Source of the DNA: Phymorhynchus buccinoides | Taxonomy: Eukaryota > Mollusca > Gastropoda > Neogastropoda > Raphitomidae | NCBI GenBank assembly: GCA_017654935.2 | Contig: CM065680.1 | Coordinates: 32,720,288-32,784,287, forward strand | Direction: 5' to 3' | DNA: 64,000 bases | Shown here: positions 45,689 through 56,373 of the stretch, in pieces | Position numbering within the stretch: the first letter of the stretch is position 1 | How the letters are laid out: every line of letters starts with the position of its first letter | The notes under the pieces: model-generated | Told to the model about the DNA's origin: nothing | Database searches by the model: none | Seen by the model: only the letters and a program-made list of their open reading frames with translations | Program-made: the position numbers and the translations under genes

Positions 45689-46582
45689 CTGCAATCACAT
45701 GTACACAGGTGCTAGTGGGAGGAGGCCCCAAAAACCAGAAACTAGAATTCTTCTAAACCTCAAAACCTGAAATGAAAACAAAACCAAACCTGGAAGCCTA
45801 AAACTTAACTTTCTAAAAAGTTGATGAGCGGGTGTGTGTATGTGTCAGGCTCGCATCAAAGCCTCCAACACAGAGCATTCACAATCAACAAAACTTTTCT
45901 TGAGCTGGGGGGAAATGGGAAGAAGACAATTACGTCAAAACCTCCAACCAGAGAATTCACAATCAACAAACTTTTTACTTGGGGAAGAAGGGGGTAGGGG
46001 CATTTTTATGTCTAACTTCGCACAAAATTATGTCATTGCGTACAAAACTTGCAGTGATGTTTTCCAGAAGTATGTTAACCCAGGAATTCTTTTTACCCTT
46101 GTTATTACTGTTAACGCAAAACAAAAGAGAAAAAAAGCCACAAGTTTTGGCAATCCAAAACCCTGAAGCCATAAGTTTTAACACTCCAAAAGCCGAAGGC
46201 CACAAGTATTACCATTCCAAAAACCAGATTTTCGATGTGTTCAGGAAAATGAGCACCCCTACATATAATATAGTCAGCCGAAAAACTGCCAATCTGCATT
46301 CTTTGTTTATTTTTTTTAAGTAGGCAGCTTTGGTGTGTGTGATGATAAAGTGGAATGACAAAAAGAAGAGCAAAGTAAGATGACATTTGTGGTTTATAGA
46401 ACGACTGGCACATGAGTTCATTTAAATAAAGTCTGAATTTAGTCAGAAGATGACAAAGCAAATTCAATGCAATACATGTATAACACCAACAGCAAGCACA
46501 ACAACAACAACAACAACAGCAAAACCCATGTTGAGATACATGTCCCCTTTTGGTTTTTCTATTTTCTAAATTCAGACAGACT

Positions 46583-46746
46583 TACCATATCTTTCGGACT
46601 AGAAGGCACACCTTTTTATACAGCCCTCCCCCCAAATTTTACACAAAATTCAGATTTTGTAATTATATTTTCTTACTATAATGCTTATCATATCAATTAA
46701 GGTGCAGGGGTATCAGTCTGGAAGAAAAAGTATCGCCTTATGCGGG
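46583..46746. mobile_element. Degenerate TA-type MITE, right-arm copy
   Basis: Mirror of 23607-23770 with 'actagaaggcacacc' and 'aagtatcgccttat'. This pair of copies differs more than pairs nearer the centre. Confidence 0.55.
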
Positions 46747-47696
46747 TCTGCAACGAACACCTTTTGCAAGAGTGAAATGCCCTTGGTGGGTGGGGGAAGA
46801 TGGTTCAGTACTGACCAAACAGGGGAATAGCTCTTCGCCCAATAACCCTATTTGATGCCACTAAATGGCTGCCTTTTTGCAAGAGTGAATGCCCTTGTCA
46901 GTACTGACCAGCAAGGGCATTAACTCTCACTGTCAAGGGCGTTTATAACCCTAGTTGCAGAGGCCTATAGTAAAAAAAATACTGGTACATAGTTTTACAA
47001 TTTGTTTCCTTTTTTTTTTTTTATGTATCAAAATGATAAAAATACAATGGAAGATGATAAAAAATTATTTAAAAAATAAGCATTAGAAACAAAAAAAGAG
47101 AAGAAACAGCACCTTAAAAAAAATACAGACAAATCATTCACACGAGTATATCAAAACGAACACATAAATTTGGAATCGCGAAATTGGAACTGAACTGCTC
47201 TTTACTAAAGCTGCATACAAATTATTTGGTGGGAATCAAAACAACGGATGAATGACTGAGGAAGCGACAAGAAAGGGCATTAGACATAACGGAGAAGTAT
47301 TTCATGCCAAGCTATGTTGAAAAAAATTAACATAGTTTCTGTGTTACGTTTCATAATACGAGCATATTTTTTGTGGATGACTCGTTCGGTAGAGTTTGTA
47401 AATGCGCGTTTCGATTCAATAGTATGGGATCCTTTCACTCAAAAAGGATCAATACTTCGTAAAAACTACGGAAAGTTTGATTACTTTGACAGTGCACGAT
47501 CCTTTACAAAGTAGCGATCCATTCCGAAAAGGATGGATATTTTGCGAAAAGGACGAATTCTTCTTAAACGATGTTTCTTTGGAAATGCTCGTTTTATCAA
47601 TACTTTTAAAAAAGTATGAGTTCTTTGCATTGAGTCTTTGTCATCAACTGTTTGACACGGTTTGTTACGCATTACAAAATGAATGACACGACATAC

Positions 47697-47795
47697 CCTT
47701 TCTTTAACATCTGCAGAATGCTTTGGCTGAGCAAGAAAGAAAGCAATCGCCTGCAGAGCATTCTTCCCCAAAAACATTATCATTGAGTCGATGTG
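47697..47795 (-). CDS. ARMC8: ARMC8 exon next to the gap, right copy (33 codons)
   Basis: Donor 'gtatgt' on the - strand, phase 0. It reads HIDSMIMFLGKNALQAIAFF and ends SADVKER, which joins to TLCILANIA of the next exon exactly as in ARMC8 (V-K-E-Q-T-L-C-I-L-A-N-I). The acceptor side reads 'gttgtttttcac' and lacks the AG seen in the left copy, perhaps a base error near the gap edge. Confidence 0.85.
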
Positions 47796-47812
47796 TGAAA
47801 AACAACATTTCA

Positions 47813-48312
47813 NNNNNNNNNNNNNNNNNNNNNNNNNNNNNNNNNNNNNNNNNNNNNNNNNNNNNNNNNNNNNNNNNNNNNNNNNNNNNNNNNNNNNNNN
47901 NNNNNNNNNNNNNNNNNNNNNNNNNNNNNNNNNNNNNNNNNNNNNNNNNNNNNNNNNNNNNNNNNNNNNNNNNNNNNNNNNNNNNNNNNNNNNNNNNNNN
48001 NNNNNNNNNNNNNNNNNNNNNNNNNNNNNNNNNNNNNNNNNNNNNNNNNNNNNNNNNNNNNNNNNNNNNNNNNNNNNNNNNNNNNNNNNNNNNNNNNNNN
48101 NNNNNNNNNNNNNNNNNNNNNNNNNNNNNNNNNNNNNNNNNNNNNNNNNNNNNNNNNNNNNNNNNNNNNNNNNNNNNNNNNNNNNNNNNNNNNNNNNNNN
48201 NNNNNNNNNNNNNNNNNNNNNNNNNNNNNNNNNNNNNNNNNNNNNNNNNNNNNNNNNNNNNNNNNNNNNNNNNNNNNNNNNNNNNNNNNNNNNNNNNNNN
48301 NNNNNNNNNNNN
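47813..48312. other. Assembly gap, exactly 500 N
   Basis: A round-number run of N is the usual mark for a scaffold join of unknown size. It separates the end of the right palindrome arm from TOP2. Any frame drawn across it is meaningless. Confidence 0.98.
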
Positions 48313-48475
48313 CTGAGTCTAAATCTGACCTTGAAACTACTCATGTAGACTTCAGGGGGTAGGCAGGTCTGTATCTGCTGGTAATCCTGATTCTGTTGTT
48401 GTTGTGTGTGCGTGTGCGTGCAATTTGTGATGCATCTGTGTTTTGGAAGCAAGGCAACTTGCTGTTTGTGTTCAG

Positions 48476-48559
48476 CTGAAGAATTCTTGTGACTGCATGC
48501 ACATGGACCTTTACCTGAAGGACAAGACAGATGAGGCTGGTCAGCCGGTGAAGGTGGTG
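48476..48559 (+). repeat. Partial duplicate of the first TOP2 exon
   Basis: After an acceptor-like 'gtgttcag', it reads LKNSCDCMHMDLYLKDKTDE and on to KVV. From MDLYLKDK onward it is nearly identical to the real exon at 48591. It then runs into a (GAT)n microsatellite (48559-48588) and the true acceptor. There is no donor after it. The first part is altered and has extra bases. Confidence 0.85.
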
Positions 48560-48590
48560 ATGATAATGATGATGATGATGATGATTACAG

Positions 48591-48764
48591 GTGAAGAACT
48601 TCCGCGACTACATGGACCTTTACCTGAAGGACAAGACAGACGAGGCTGGTCAGCCAGTAAAGGTGGTGTATGAGCAGGTCAACCCCCGCTGGGAGGTGGG
48701 CATCACACTCAGTGACCGCGGCTTCCAGCAAGTCAGCTTCGTCAACAGCATCGCCACCACCAAG
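48591..48764 (+). CDS. TOP2: TOP2 exon, 58 codons (transducer region)
   Basis: Acceptor 'gatgattacag' and donor 'gtgaac', 174 bp in phase 0. It reads VKNFRDYMDLYLKDK, then VYEQVNPRWEVGI, then GFQQVSFVNSIATTK. This is the transducer part of the N-terminal gate, where the word QISFVNSIATSKGGRHV is conserved. The next exon, after the array, starts GGRHVEYV and completes that word. The exon is preceded by a partial copy of itself. Confidence 0.97.
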
Positions 48765-49452
48765 GTGAACTTTCTATTTTAAAAAATCCCTGTTGTTTCT
48801 GTTCTCTTAAAAACCATCAATTCTTGCTAAGTAAGATGAGCTCTCTATAAACCATGTTGCTAAACTGCTTTGCCACCAAGTCTTAAAATCTGTAGGTTTT
48901 GCTTTAAGTAGCAATATATGCGCATATGTTATTATGTTTGTGTTCCATGTTGATATGCTCATGTATATTTTGTAGTGTAAGGAGCTTTAAGCTCAGGATA
49001 TTGTGCTATATAATTTCAGGATATTGTGCTATATAATTATTATTAATTGTTATTATTTTTAGTAAGCTTTACGACCAAGGTGATCTCTATAAACCTCTTA
49101 GTCTTAGTTCTGCTCTCTCAAATTTTCGTCGACTAGAAGAGCTGTTGGTAATTGGTTATACTGATTTGGTTCAATAATTTTAGAAAACACTGTGCAATGA
49201 CAAGTTTTAAAAGTCATGAACGATTATTAAAGCTGGCCTTAACTAGTACAGTATTTTATGTTGGTGTGCGTGTGTGTGTACTGATGTATGTATTTAGATA
49301 TTTAAGTTGAACCAAGTCATTAATAGTGTCACCTTTGTAACTGACCTGTACAATGAATTCACATTTGCAAATTCAAATCATTGTGGAAAGTCTGACAGAA
49401 AAGAAATGGATTTGAATCTTTAAAAATATGTTCTTAGTCTTAAAAAATCACC
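48765..49452. other. TOP2 intron, 5' part
   Basis: AT-rich sequence with a SINE-like tail near 48970-49062, where 'ggatattgtgctatataat' is repeated and followed by ATT repeats. No exon was seen. Confidence 0.55.
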
Positions 49453-52400
49453 ATTGTGTTGCTTTTCAGGGTGGGAGCCATGTGTTGTTTAGCCATAAAG
49501 TATCATTGTGTTACTTTTCAGGGTGGGCACCATTTGTTGTTTAGTCATAAAGTATCATTGTGGCACTTTTCAGGGTGGGCACCATTTGTTGTTTAGTCAT
49601 GAAGTATTGTGTTACTTTTCAGGGGGGGCACCATTTGTTGTTTAGTCATAAAGTATCATTGTGTTACTTTTCAGGGTGGGCACCATTTGTTGTTTAGCCA
49701 TAAAGTATTGTGTTACTTTTCAGGGTGGGCACCATGTGTTGTTTAGTCATAAAGTATCATTGTGTTACTTTTCAGGGTGGGCACCATTTGTTGTTTAGTC
49801 ATAAAGTATCATTGTGTTACTTTTCAGGGTGGGCACCATGTGTTGTTTAGTCATAAAGTATCATTGTGTTACTTTTCAGGGTGGGCACCATTTGTTGTTT
49901 AGTCATAAAGTATCATTGTGTTGCTTTTCAGGGTGGGCACCATTTGTTGTTTAGTCATAAAGTATCATTGTGTTGCTTTTCAGGGTGGGCACCATTTGTT
50001 GTTTAGTCATAAAGTATCATTGTATTACTTTTCAGGGTGGGCACCATTTGTTGTTTAGTCATAAAGTATCATTGTGTTACTTTTCAGGGTGGGCACCATT
50101 TGTTGTTTAGTCATAAAGTATCATTGTGTTACTTTTCAGGGTGGGCACCATTTGTTGTTTAGTCATAAAGTATCATTGTGTTACTTTTCAGGGTGGGCAC
50201 CATTTGTTGTTTAGTCATAAAGTATCATTGTATTACTTTTCAGGGTGGGCACCATTTGTTGTTTAGTCATGAAGTATTGTGTTACTTTTCAGGGTGGGCA
50301 CCATTTGTTGTTTAGTCATAAAGTATCATTGTGGCACTTTTCAGGGTGGGCACCATTTGTTGTTTAGTCATGAAGTATTGTGTTACTTTTCAGGGTGGGC
50401 ACCATTTGTTGTTTAGTCATAAAGTATCATTGTGTTACTTTTCAGGGTGGGCACCATGTGTTGTTTAGTCATAAAGTATCATTGTGTTACTTTTCAGGGT
50501 GGGCACCATGTGTTGTTTAGTCATAAAGTATCATTGTGTTACTTTTCAGGGTGGGCACCATGTGTTGTTTAGTCATAAAGTATCATTGTGTTGCTTTTCA
50601 GGGTGGGCACCATGTGTTGTTTAGTCATAAAGTATCATTGTGTTACTTTTCAGGGTGGGCACCATTTGTTGTTTAGTCATAAAGTATCATTGTGTTACTT
50701 TTCAGGGTGGGCACCATTTGTTGTTTAGTCATAAAGTATCATTGTGGCACTTTTCAGGGTGGGCACCATTTGTTGTTTAGTCATAAAGTATCATTGTGTT
50801 ACTTTTCAGGGTGGGCACCATTTGTTGTTTAGTCATAAAGTATCATTGTGTTGCTTTTCAGGGTGGGCACCATTTGTTGTTTAGTCATAAAGTATCATTG
50901 TGTTACTTTTCAGGGTGGGCACCATTTGTTGTTTAGTCATAAAGTATCATTGTGTTACTTTTCAGGGGGGGCACCATTTGTTGTTTAGTCATAAAGTATC
51001 ATTGTGTTACTTTTCAGGGTGGGCACCATTTGTTGTTTAGTCATGAAGTATCATTGTGTTACTTTTCAGGGTGGGCACCATTTGTTGTTTAGTCATGAAG
51101 TATCATTGTGTTACTTTTCAGGGTGGGCACCATTTGTTGTTTAGTCATAAAGTATCATTGTGTTACTTTTCAGGGTGGGCACCATTTGTTGTTTAGTCAT
51201 AAAGTATCATTGTGTTACTTTTCAGGGTGGGCACCATTTGTTGTTTAGTCATAAAGTATCATTGTGTTACTTTTCAGGGTGGGCACCATTTGTTGTTTAG
51301 TCATAAAGTATCATTGTGTTACTTTTCAGGGTGGGCACCATTTGTTGTTTAGTCATAAAGTATCATTGTGTTACTTTTCAGGGTGGGCACCATTTGTTGT
51401 TTAGTCATAAAGTATCATTGTGTTACTTTTCAGGGTGGGCACCATTTGTTGTTTAGTCATAAAGTATCATTGTGTTACTTTTCAGGGTGGGCACCATTTG
51501 TTGTTTAGTCATAAAGTATCATTGTGTTACTTTTCAGGGTGGGCACCATTTGTTGTTTAGTCATAAAGTATCATTGTGTTACTTTTCAGGGTGGGCACCA
51601 TTTGTTGTTTAGTCATAAAGTATCATTGTGTTACTTTTCAGGGTGGGCACCATTTGTTGTTTAGTCATAAAGTATCATTGTGTTACTTTTCAGGGTGGGC
51701 ACCATTTGTTGTTTAGTCATAAAGTATCATTGTGTTACTTTTCAGGGTGGGCACCATTTGTTGTTTAGTCATAAAGTATCATTGTGTTACTTTTCAGGGT
51801 GGGCACCATTTGTTGTTTAGTCATAAAGTATCATTGTGTTACTTTTCAGGGTGGGCACCATTTGTTGTTTAGTCATAAAGTATCATTGTGTTACTTTTCA
51901 GGGTGGGCACCATTTGTTGTTTAGTCATAAAGTATCATTGTGTTACTTTTCAGGGTGGGCACCATTTGTTGTTTAGTCATAAAGTATCATTGTGGCACTT
52001 TTCAGGGTGGGCACCATTTGTTGTTTAGTCATAAAGTATCATTGTGTTACTTTTCAGGGTGGGCACCATTTGTTGTTTAGTCATAAAGTATCATTGTGTT
52101 ACTTTTCAGGGTGGGCACCATTTGTTGTTTAGTCATAAAGTATCATTGTGTTACTTTTCAGGGTGGGCACCATTTGTTGTTTAGTCATAAAGTATCATTG
52201 TGGCACTTTTCAGGGTGGGCACCATTTGTTGTTTAGTCATAAAGTATCATTGTGGCTTTTCAGGGTGGGCACCATTTGTTGTTTAGTCATAAAGTATCAT
52301 TGTGTTACTTTTCAGGGTGGGCACCATTTGTTGTTTAGTCATAAAGTATCATTGTGGCACTTTTCAGGGTGGGCACCATTTGTTGTTTAGTCATGAAGTA

Positions 52401-54311
52401 TTGTGTTACTTTTCAGGGTGGGCACCATTTGTTGTTTAGCCATAAAGTATTGTGTTACTTTTCAGGGTGGGCACCATTTGTTGTTTAGTCATAAAGTATC
52501 ATTGTGGCACTTTTCAGGGTGGGCACCATTTGTTGTTTAGTCATAAAGTATCATTGTGTTACTTTTCAGGGTGGGCACCATTTGTTGTTTAGTCATAAAG
52601 TATCATTGTGTTACTTTTCAGGGTGGGCACCATTTGTTGTTTAGTCATAAAGTATCATTGTGTTACTTTTCAGGGTGGGCACCATTTGTTGTTTAGTCAT
52701 AAAGTATCATTGTGTTACTTTTCAGGGTGGGCACCATTTGTTGTTTAGTCATAAAGTATCATTGTGTTACTTTTCAGGGTGGGCACCATTTGTTGTTTAG
52801 TCATAAAGTATCATTGTGTTACTTTTCAGGGTGGGCACCATTTGTTGTTTAGTCATAAAGTATCATTGTGTTACTTTTCAGGGTGGGCACCATTTGTTGT
52901 TTAGTCATAAAGTATCATTGTGTTACTTTTCAGGGTGGGCACCATTTGTTGTTTAGTCATAAAGTATCATTGTGTTACTTTTCAGGGTGGGCACCATTTG
53001 TTGTTTAGTCATAAAGTATCATTGTGTTACTTTTCAGGGTGGGCACCATTTGTTGTTTAGTCATAAAGTATCATTGTGTTACTTTTCAGGGTGGGCACCA
53101 TTTGTTGTTTAGTCATAAAGTATCATTGTGTTACTTTTCAGGGTGGGCACCATTTGTTGTTTAGTCATAAAGTATCATTGTGTTACTTTTCAGGGTGGGC
53201 ACCATTTGTTGTTTAGTCATAAAGTATCATTGTGTTACTTTTCAGGGTGGGCACCATTTGTTGTTTAGTCATAAAGTATCTTTTCAGGGTGGGCACCATT
53301 TGTTGTTTAGTCATTATTGTGTTACTTTTCAGGGTGGGCACCATTTGTTGTTTAGTCATAAAGTATTGTGTTAGGGTGGGCACCATTTGTTGTTTAGTCA
53401 TTGTATTGTGTTACTTTTCAGGGTGGGCACCATTTGTTGTTTAGTCATAAAGTATCATTGTGTTACTTTTCAGGGTGGGCACCATTTGTTGTTTAGTCAT
53501 AAAGTATCATTGTGTTACTTTTCAGGGTGGGCACCATTTGTTGTTTAGTCATAAAGTATCATTGTGTTACTTTTCAGGGTGGGCACCATTTGTTGTTTAG
53601 TCATGAAGTATTGTGTTACTTTTCAGGGTGGGCACCATTTGTTGTTTAGTCATTATTGTGTTACTTTTCAGGGTGGGCACCATTTGTTGTTTAGTCATAA
53701 AGTATCATTGTGTTACTTTTCAGGGTGGGCACCATTTGTTGTTTAGTCATAAAGTATCATTGTGTTACTTTTCAGGGTGGGCACCATTTGTTGTTTAGTC
53801 ATAAAGTATCATTGTGTTACTTTTCAGGGTGGGCACCATTTGTTGTTTAGTCATAAAGTATCATTGTGTTACTTTTCAGGGTGGGCACCATTTGTTGTTT
53901 AGTCATAAAGTATCATTGTGGCACTTTTCAGGGTGGGCACCATTTGTTGTTTAGTCATAAAGTATCATTGTGTTACTTTTCAGGGTGGGCACCATTTGTT
54001 GTTTAGTCATAAAGTATCATTGTGTTACTTTTCAGGGTGGGCACCATTTGTTGTTTAGTCATAAAGTATCATTGTATTACTTTTCAGGGTGGGCACCATT
54101 TGTTGTTTAGTCATAAACTGATAAAGTATCATTGTATTACTTTTCAGGGTGGGCACCATTTGTTGTTTAGTCATAAACTGATAAAGTATCATTGTGTTGC
54201 TTTTCAGGGTGGGCACCATGTGTTGTTTAGTCATAAAGTATCATTGTGTTACTTTTCAGGGTGGGCACCATGTGTTGTTTAGTCATGAAGTATAATCATG
54301 TCATTTTTCAG
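49453..54311 (+). repeat. 52-bp minisatellite made of the next exon's splice acceptor
   Basis: About 93 units with 'tcattgtgttacttttcag', then 'ggtgggcaccatttgttg', then 'tttagtcataaagta'. The first two words are the acceptor and the first bases of the exon at 54312 (ttcag, GGTGGGCGTCAT). Unit variants are 47 bp ('gaagtattg'), 'ggcactttt', and 'gccatgtgttg'. Some variants recur in neighbouring units, as expected from ongoing tandem duplication. About 4.9 kb of decoy acceptors precede the real one. Near the end, 'cataaactgataaag' adds 8 bases in two units. Confidence 0.97.
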
Positions 54312-54413
54312 GGTGGGCGTCATGTGGAGTACGTAGCAGACCAATGCGTCAGTAAACTGATTGAGATCATCAAGAAAAAGAACAAAGAAGGCATCAAGAT
54401 CATGCCATTCCAG
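54312..54413 (+). CDS. TOP2: TOP2 exon, 34 codons
   Basis: Acceptor 'catttttcag' and donor 'gtatgc', phase 0. It reads GGRHVEYVADQCVSKLIEII and ends in a lysine-rich helix (KKKNK) and MPFQ. It ends the N-terminal transducer and begins the linker to TOPRIM. It follows directly on the 52-bp array, whose units copy its first dozen bases. Confidence 0.97.
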
Positions 54414-55173
54414 GTATGCTAGTAGTCACTGGAGAGTGGATTGTTTTGTCAGAGGTTGGTAACAGAAGCATTGATGCACAGAGGATGAAACAAATATAGA
54501 AAACAAGAAAATCAATAGGACAAAATGGCTCTTGGCAAAATCAGGACAAAATGGCTCTTCCAAAAAACAATTGGACAAAGTCTGCAATGTTAGAATGTCA
54601 ACAGGACATTTGTCCTGACAGGGAGAAACATGATAGGACATTTTCAGTTTTAATGTGACTATGTTCTATGACCGTGGCCTCAGGACATCACTGCAGAAGC
54701 ATGGTAGACTTTGGTTGTAGTCATGTAGCCGCAGAGCTAAAGCTTGGGGAAATAGGTGATTGAAAACTCACAAAAGCGTTTATTTTTGTTGTGGGATCTG
54801 TAAGAGATGGATGAAAAGTTCAATGTTCATTCTTTTTAAATGCTCTTTTCAGATTGCTTTGTCTTGTTCTTCGCTGAATGTTTTGTCACATTTTAAAAGA
54901 TGTCTGATACTGAAAGAATCAATCTCATCTGCAAGATGGAGGAAAAAAGGAAAACACACACACATATACACATGCGCGCACACATATACACACACACACA
55001 CGAGCGCACACACACACACACACACACAAAATGACAAGGTATTAGATTTGTTACTTCTATTTAATTAAAAAAAAGAACTTTAACACACACACAAAACCCG
55101 ATGATATAAAGTGGAACAAAATGTTGATGATGACAATCTGGATGCAAACCCAAACCCATTGTGCGTGTTGAAG
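54414..55173. other. TOP2 intron with a dispersed repeat and (CA)n
   Basis: A repeat with 'ggacaaaatggctctt' twice and 'cctgacaggg' lies at about 54500-54720 and matches 7600-7725. A (CA)n microsatellite lies at 54953-55029. No exon was seen. Confidence 0.6.
54953..55029 (+). repeat. (CA)n microsatellite with interruptions
   Basis: Runs of CACACA broken by 'tatacacatgcgcg' and 'gagcg' words. Confidence 0.9.
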
Positions 55174-55311
55174 GTGCGGAATCATCTGTGGGTGTTTGTG
55201 AACTGCCTGGTGGAGAACCCCACCTTCGACTCCCAGACCAAGGAGAACATGACCAAGCAGGCCAAGTCCTTTGGCTCCAAGTGCCAGCTCAGCGAAAAGT
55301 TTGTTACACAG
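55174..55311 (+). CDS. TOP2: TOP2 exon, 46 codons
   Basis: Acceptor 'gtgcgtgttgaag' and donor 'gtaagg', phase 0. It reads VRNHLWVFVNCLVENPTFDS, then QTKENMT and FGSKCQLSEKF. The word VENPTFDSQTKE is nearly invariant in eukaryotic topoisomerase II. It leads into the TOPRIM domain. Confidence 0.97.
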
Positions 55312-55396
55312 GTAAGGTTGCCCTACAGTGCCACTCATCTCAATTGTATAGCCAGTCATTTCTTTTTCACGTGTGTGTGTGTGTGTGTTTGTTTAG

Positions 55397-55773
55397 GTGA
55401 ACAAGTGGCATCATGGAGAGCGTGCTGAGCTGGATGAAGTTCAAGGCCCAGGCCCAGCTGAACAAGAAGTGGCAGTCGTCACTACTATAATACTGTGATT
55501 TGTTTTAGGTGAACAAGTGTGGCATCGTGGAGAGCATTCTGTCCTGGATGAAGTTCAAGGCCTAGGCCCAGCTGAACAAGAATTGCCATTCCTCACTGTA
55601 ATGTAACGCTTTTATATAATGATAAATGATGTCGTTTTAGGTGAACAAGTGGGGCATCGTGGAGAGCGTGCTGAGCTGGATGAAGTTCAAGGCCCAGGCC
55701 CAGCTGAACAAGAAAGAAGTGCCACTCACTGTAATATAACGCTTTTATATTATGATAAATTATGTCGTTTTAG
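55397..55773 (+). repeat. Three extra copies of the next exon's start with its acceptor
   Basis: Copies begin at 55397, 55509 and 55641, each after a TTTAG acceptor, and the true exon begins at 55774. Each repeats about 85 bp of exon (GTGAACAAGTG to CAGCTGAACAAGAA) and then intron with 'cttttatat' and 'gtcgtttta'. Spacing is 112, 132 and 133 bp. Copy 1 has lost bases (AAGTGGCATCATGG). Copy 2 carries a stop (GCCTAGGCC). No donor ends the copies. Confidence 0.95.
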
Positions 55774-56070
55774 GTGAACAAGTGTGGCATCGTGGAGAGT
55801 GTGCTGAGCTGGATGAAGTTCAAGGCCCAAGCCCAGCTGAACAAGAAGTGCCACTCGTCCAAGCACTCCAAGCTGAAGGGCATCCCCAAGCTGGATGATG
55901 CCAACGATGCAGGCACCAGAAACTCTGAGAGGTGCACCCTGATCCTCACTGAGGGAGATTCAGCCAAGTCACTGGCTGTGGCAGGGCTGGGGGTGATTGG
56001 TCGCGACAGCTACGGCGTCTTTCCTCTCAGGGGCAAGCTGCTCAATGTTCGTGAGGCCACGCACAAACAG
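55774..56070 (+). CDS. TOP2: TOP2 exon, 99 codons (TOPRIM start)
   Basis: Acceptor 'gtcgttttag' and donor 'gttggt', phase 0. It reads VNKCGIVESVLSWMKFKAQ, then KGIPKLDDANDAG, then TLILTEGDSAKSLAVAGLG, then GVFPLRGKLLNVREA. The glutamate of EGDSA is the first metal-binding acid of TOPRIM (E461 in human TOP2A). PLRGK and NVREA are family landmarks. The first 85 bp are repeated upstream. Confidence 0.98.
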
Positions 56071-56373
56071 GTTGGTGGGAAAAGGGAGAAAAAGATCAGA
56101 GAAAACTGCTGAAAATAGTGTAGGCACGTGAAGTGAAGCTTTGACATGTGTTTTATTTTGTGCTTGGGTAATTTTGCAGAGTACCAGTTGTTTGTTTGTT
56201 GTTTGTTGGCTTACCTTGGCTAAAAGACTCCAGGGATCATCCAAACAGCACTGGAACACTGTGGTAAATGTGCACCAGCTAGGCATGAGACATTACGTGT
56301 GCGACCGTTTTTTATTACCCCGCCACGTGGGCAGCCACACTCCGTTTTCGGGGGGCAGAGTATCAGTAATTAA

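Larger units (their letters stand above)
42715..47795 (-). other. ARMC8: ARMC8 3' part, inverted right copy, cut by the gap
   Basis: Five exons on the - strand in gene order: 47697-47795, 45593-45688, 44639-44714, 43977-44073 and 42715-42763. Phases are compatible throughout, giving about 112 C-terminal codons. The upstream exons seen in the left copy (20051 and earlier) are absent because the arm ends in the N gap. Whether this is a second locus, an allele or an assembly fold cannot be told from sequence. Confidence 0.85.
35560..47812. repeat. Right arm of the very large inverted repeat
   Basis: Reverse complement of about 22.2-34.7 kb, ending exactly at the N gap. Differences from the left arm include base changes in the TTAA element, a 21 versus 23 base homopolymer, and a longer 40-bp array. 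Near 46140-46220 the 'ccaaaa' repeats are also changed. Its reading of the ARMC8 exon at 47697-47795 is clean where the left arm is not. Confidence 0.95.

Noticed and set aside
47481..48452. A 323-codon frame on the - strand through the gap
   Set aside because: Most of it is N. Only the part at 47697-47795 is real and is an ARMC8 exon.
49453..54311. CRISPR-like appearance of a long regular array
   Set aside because: Units are contiguous without unique spacers, the host is an animal, and the unit is a copy of a splice acceptor.
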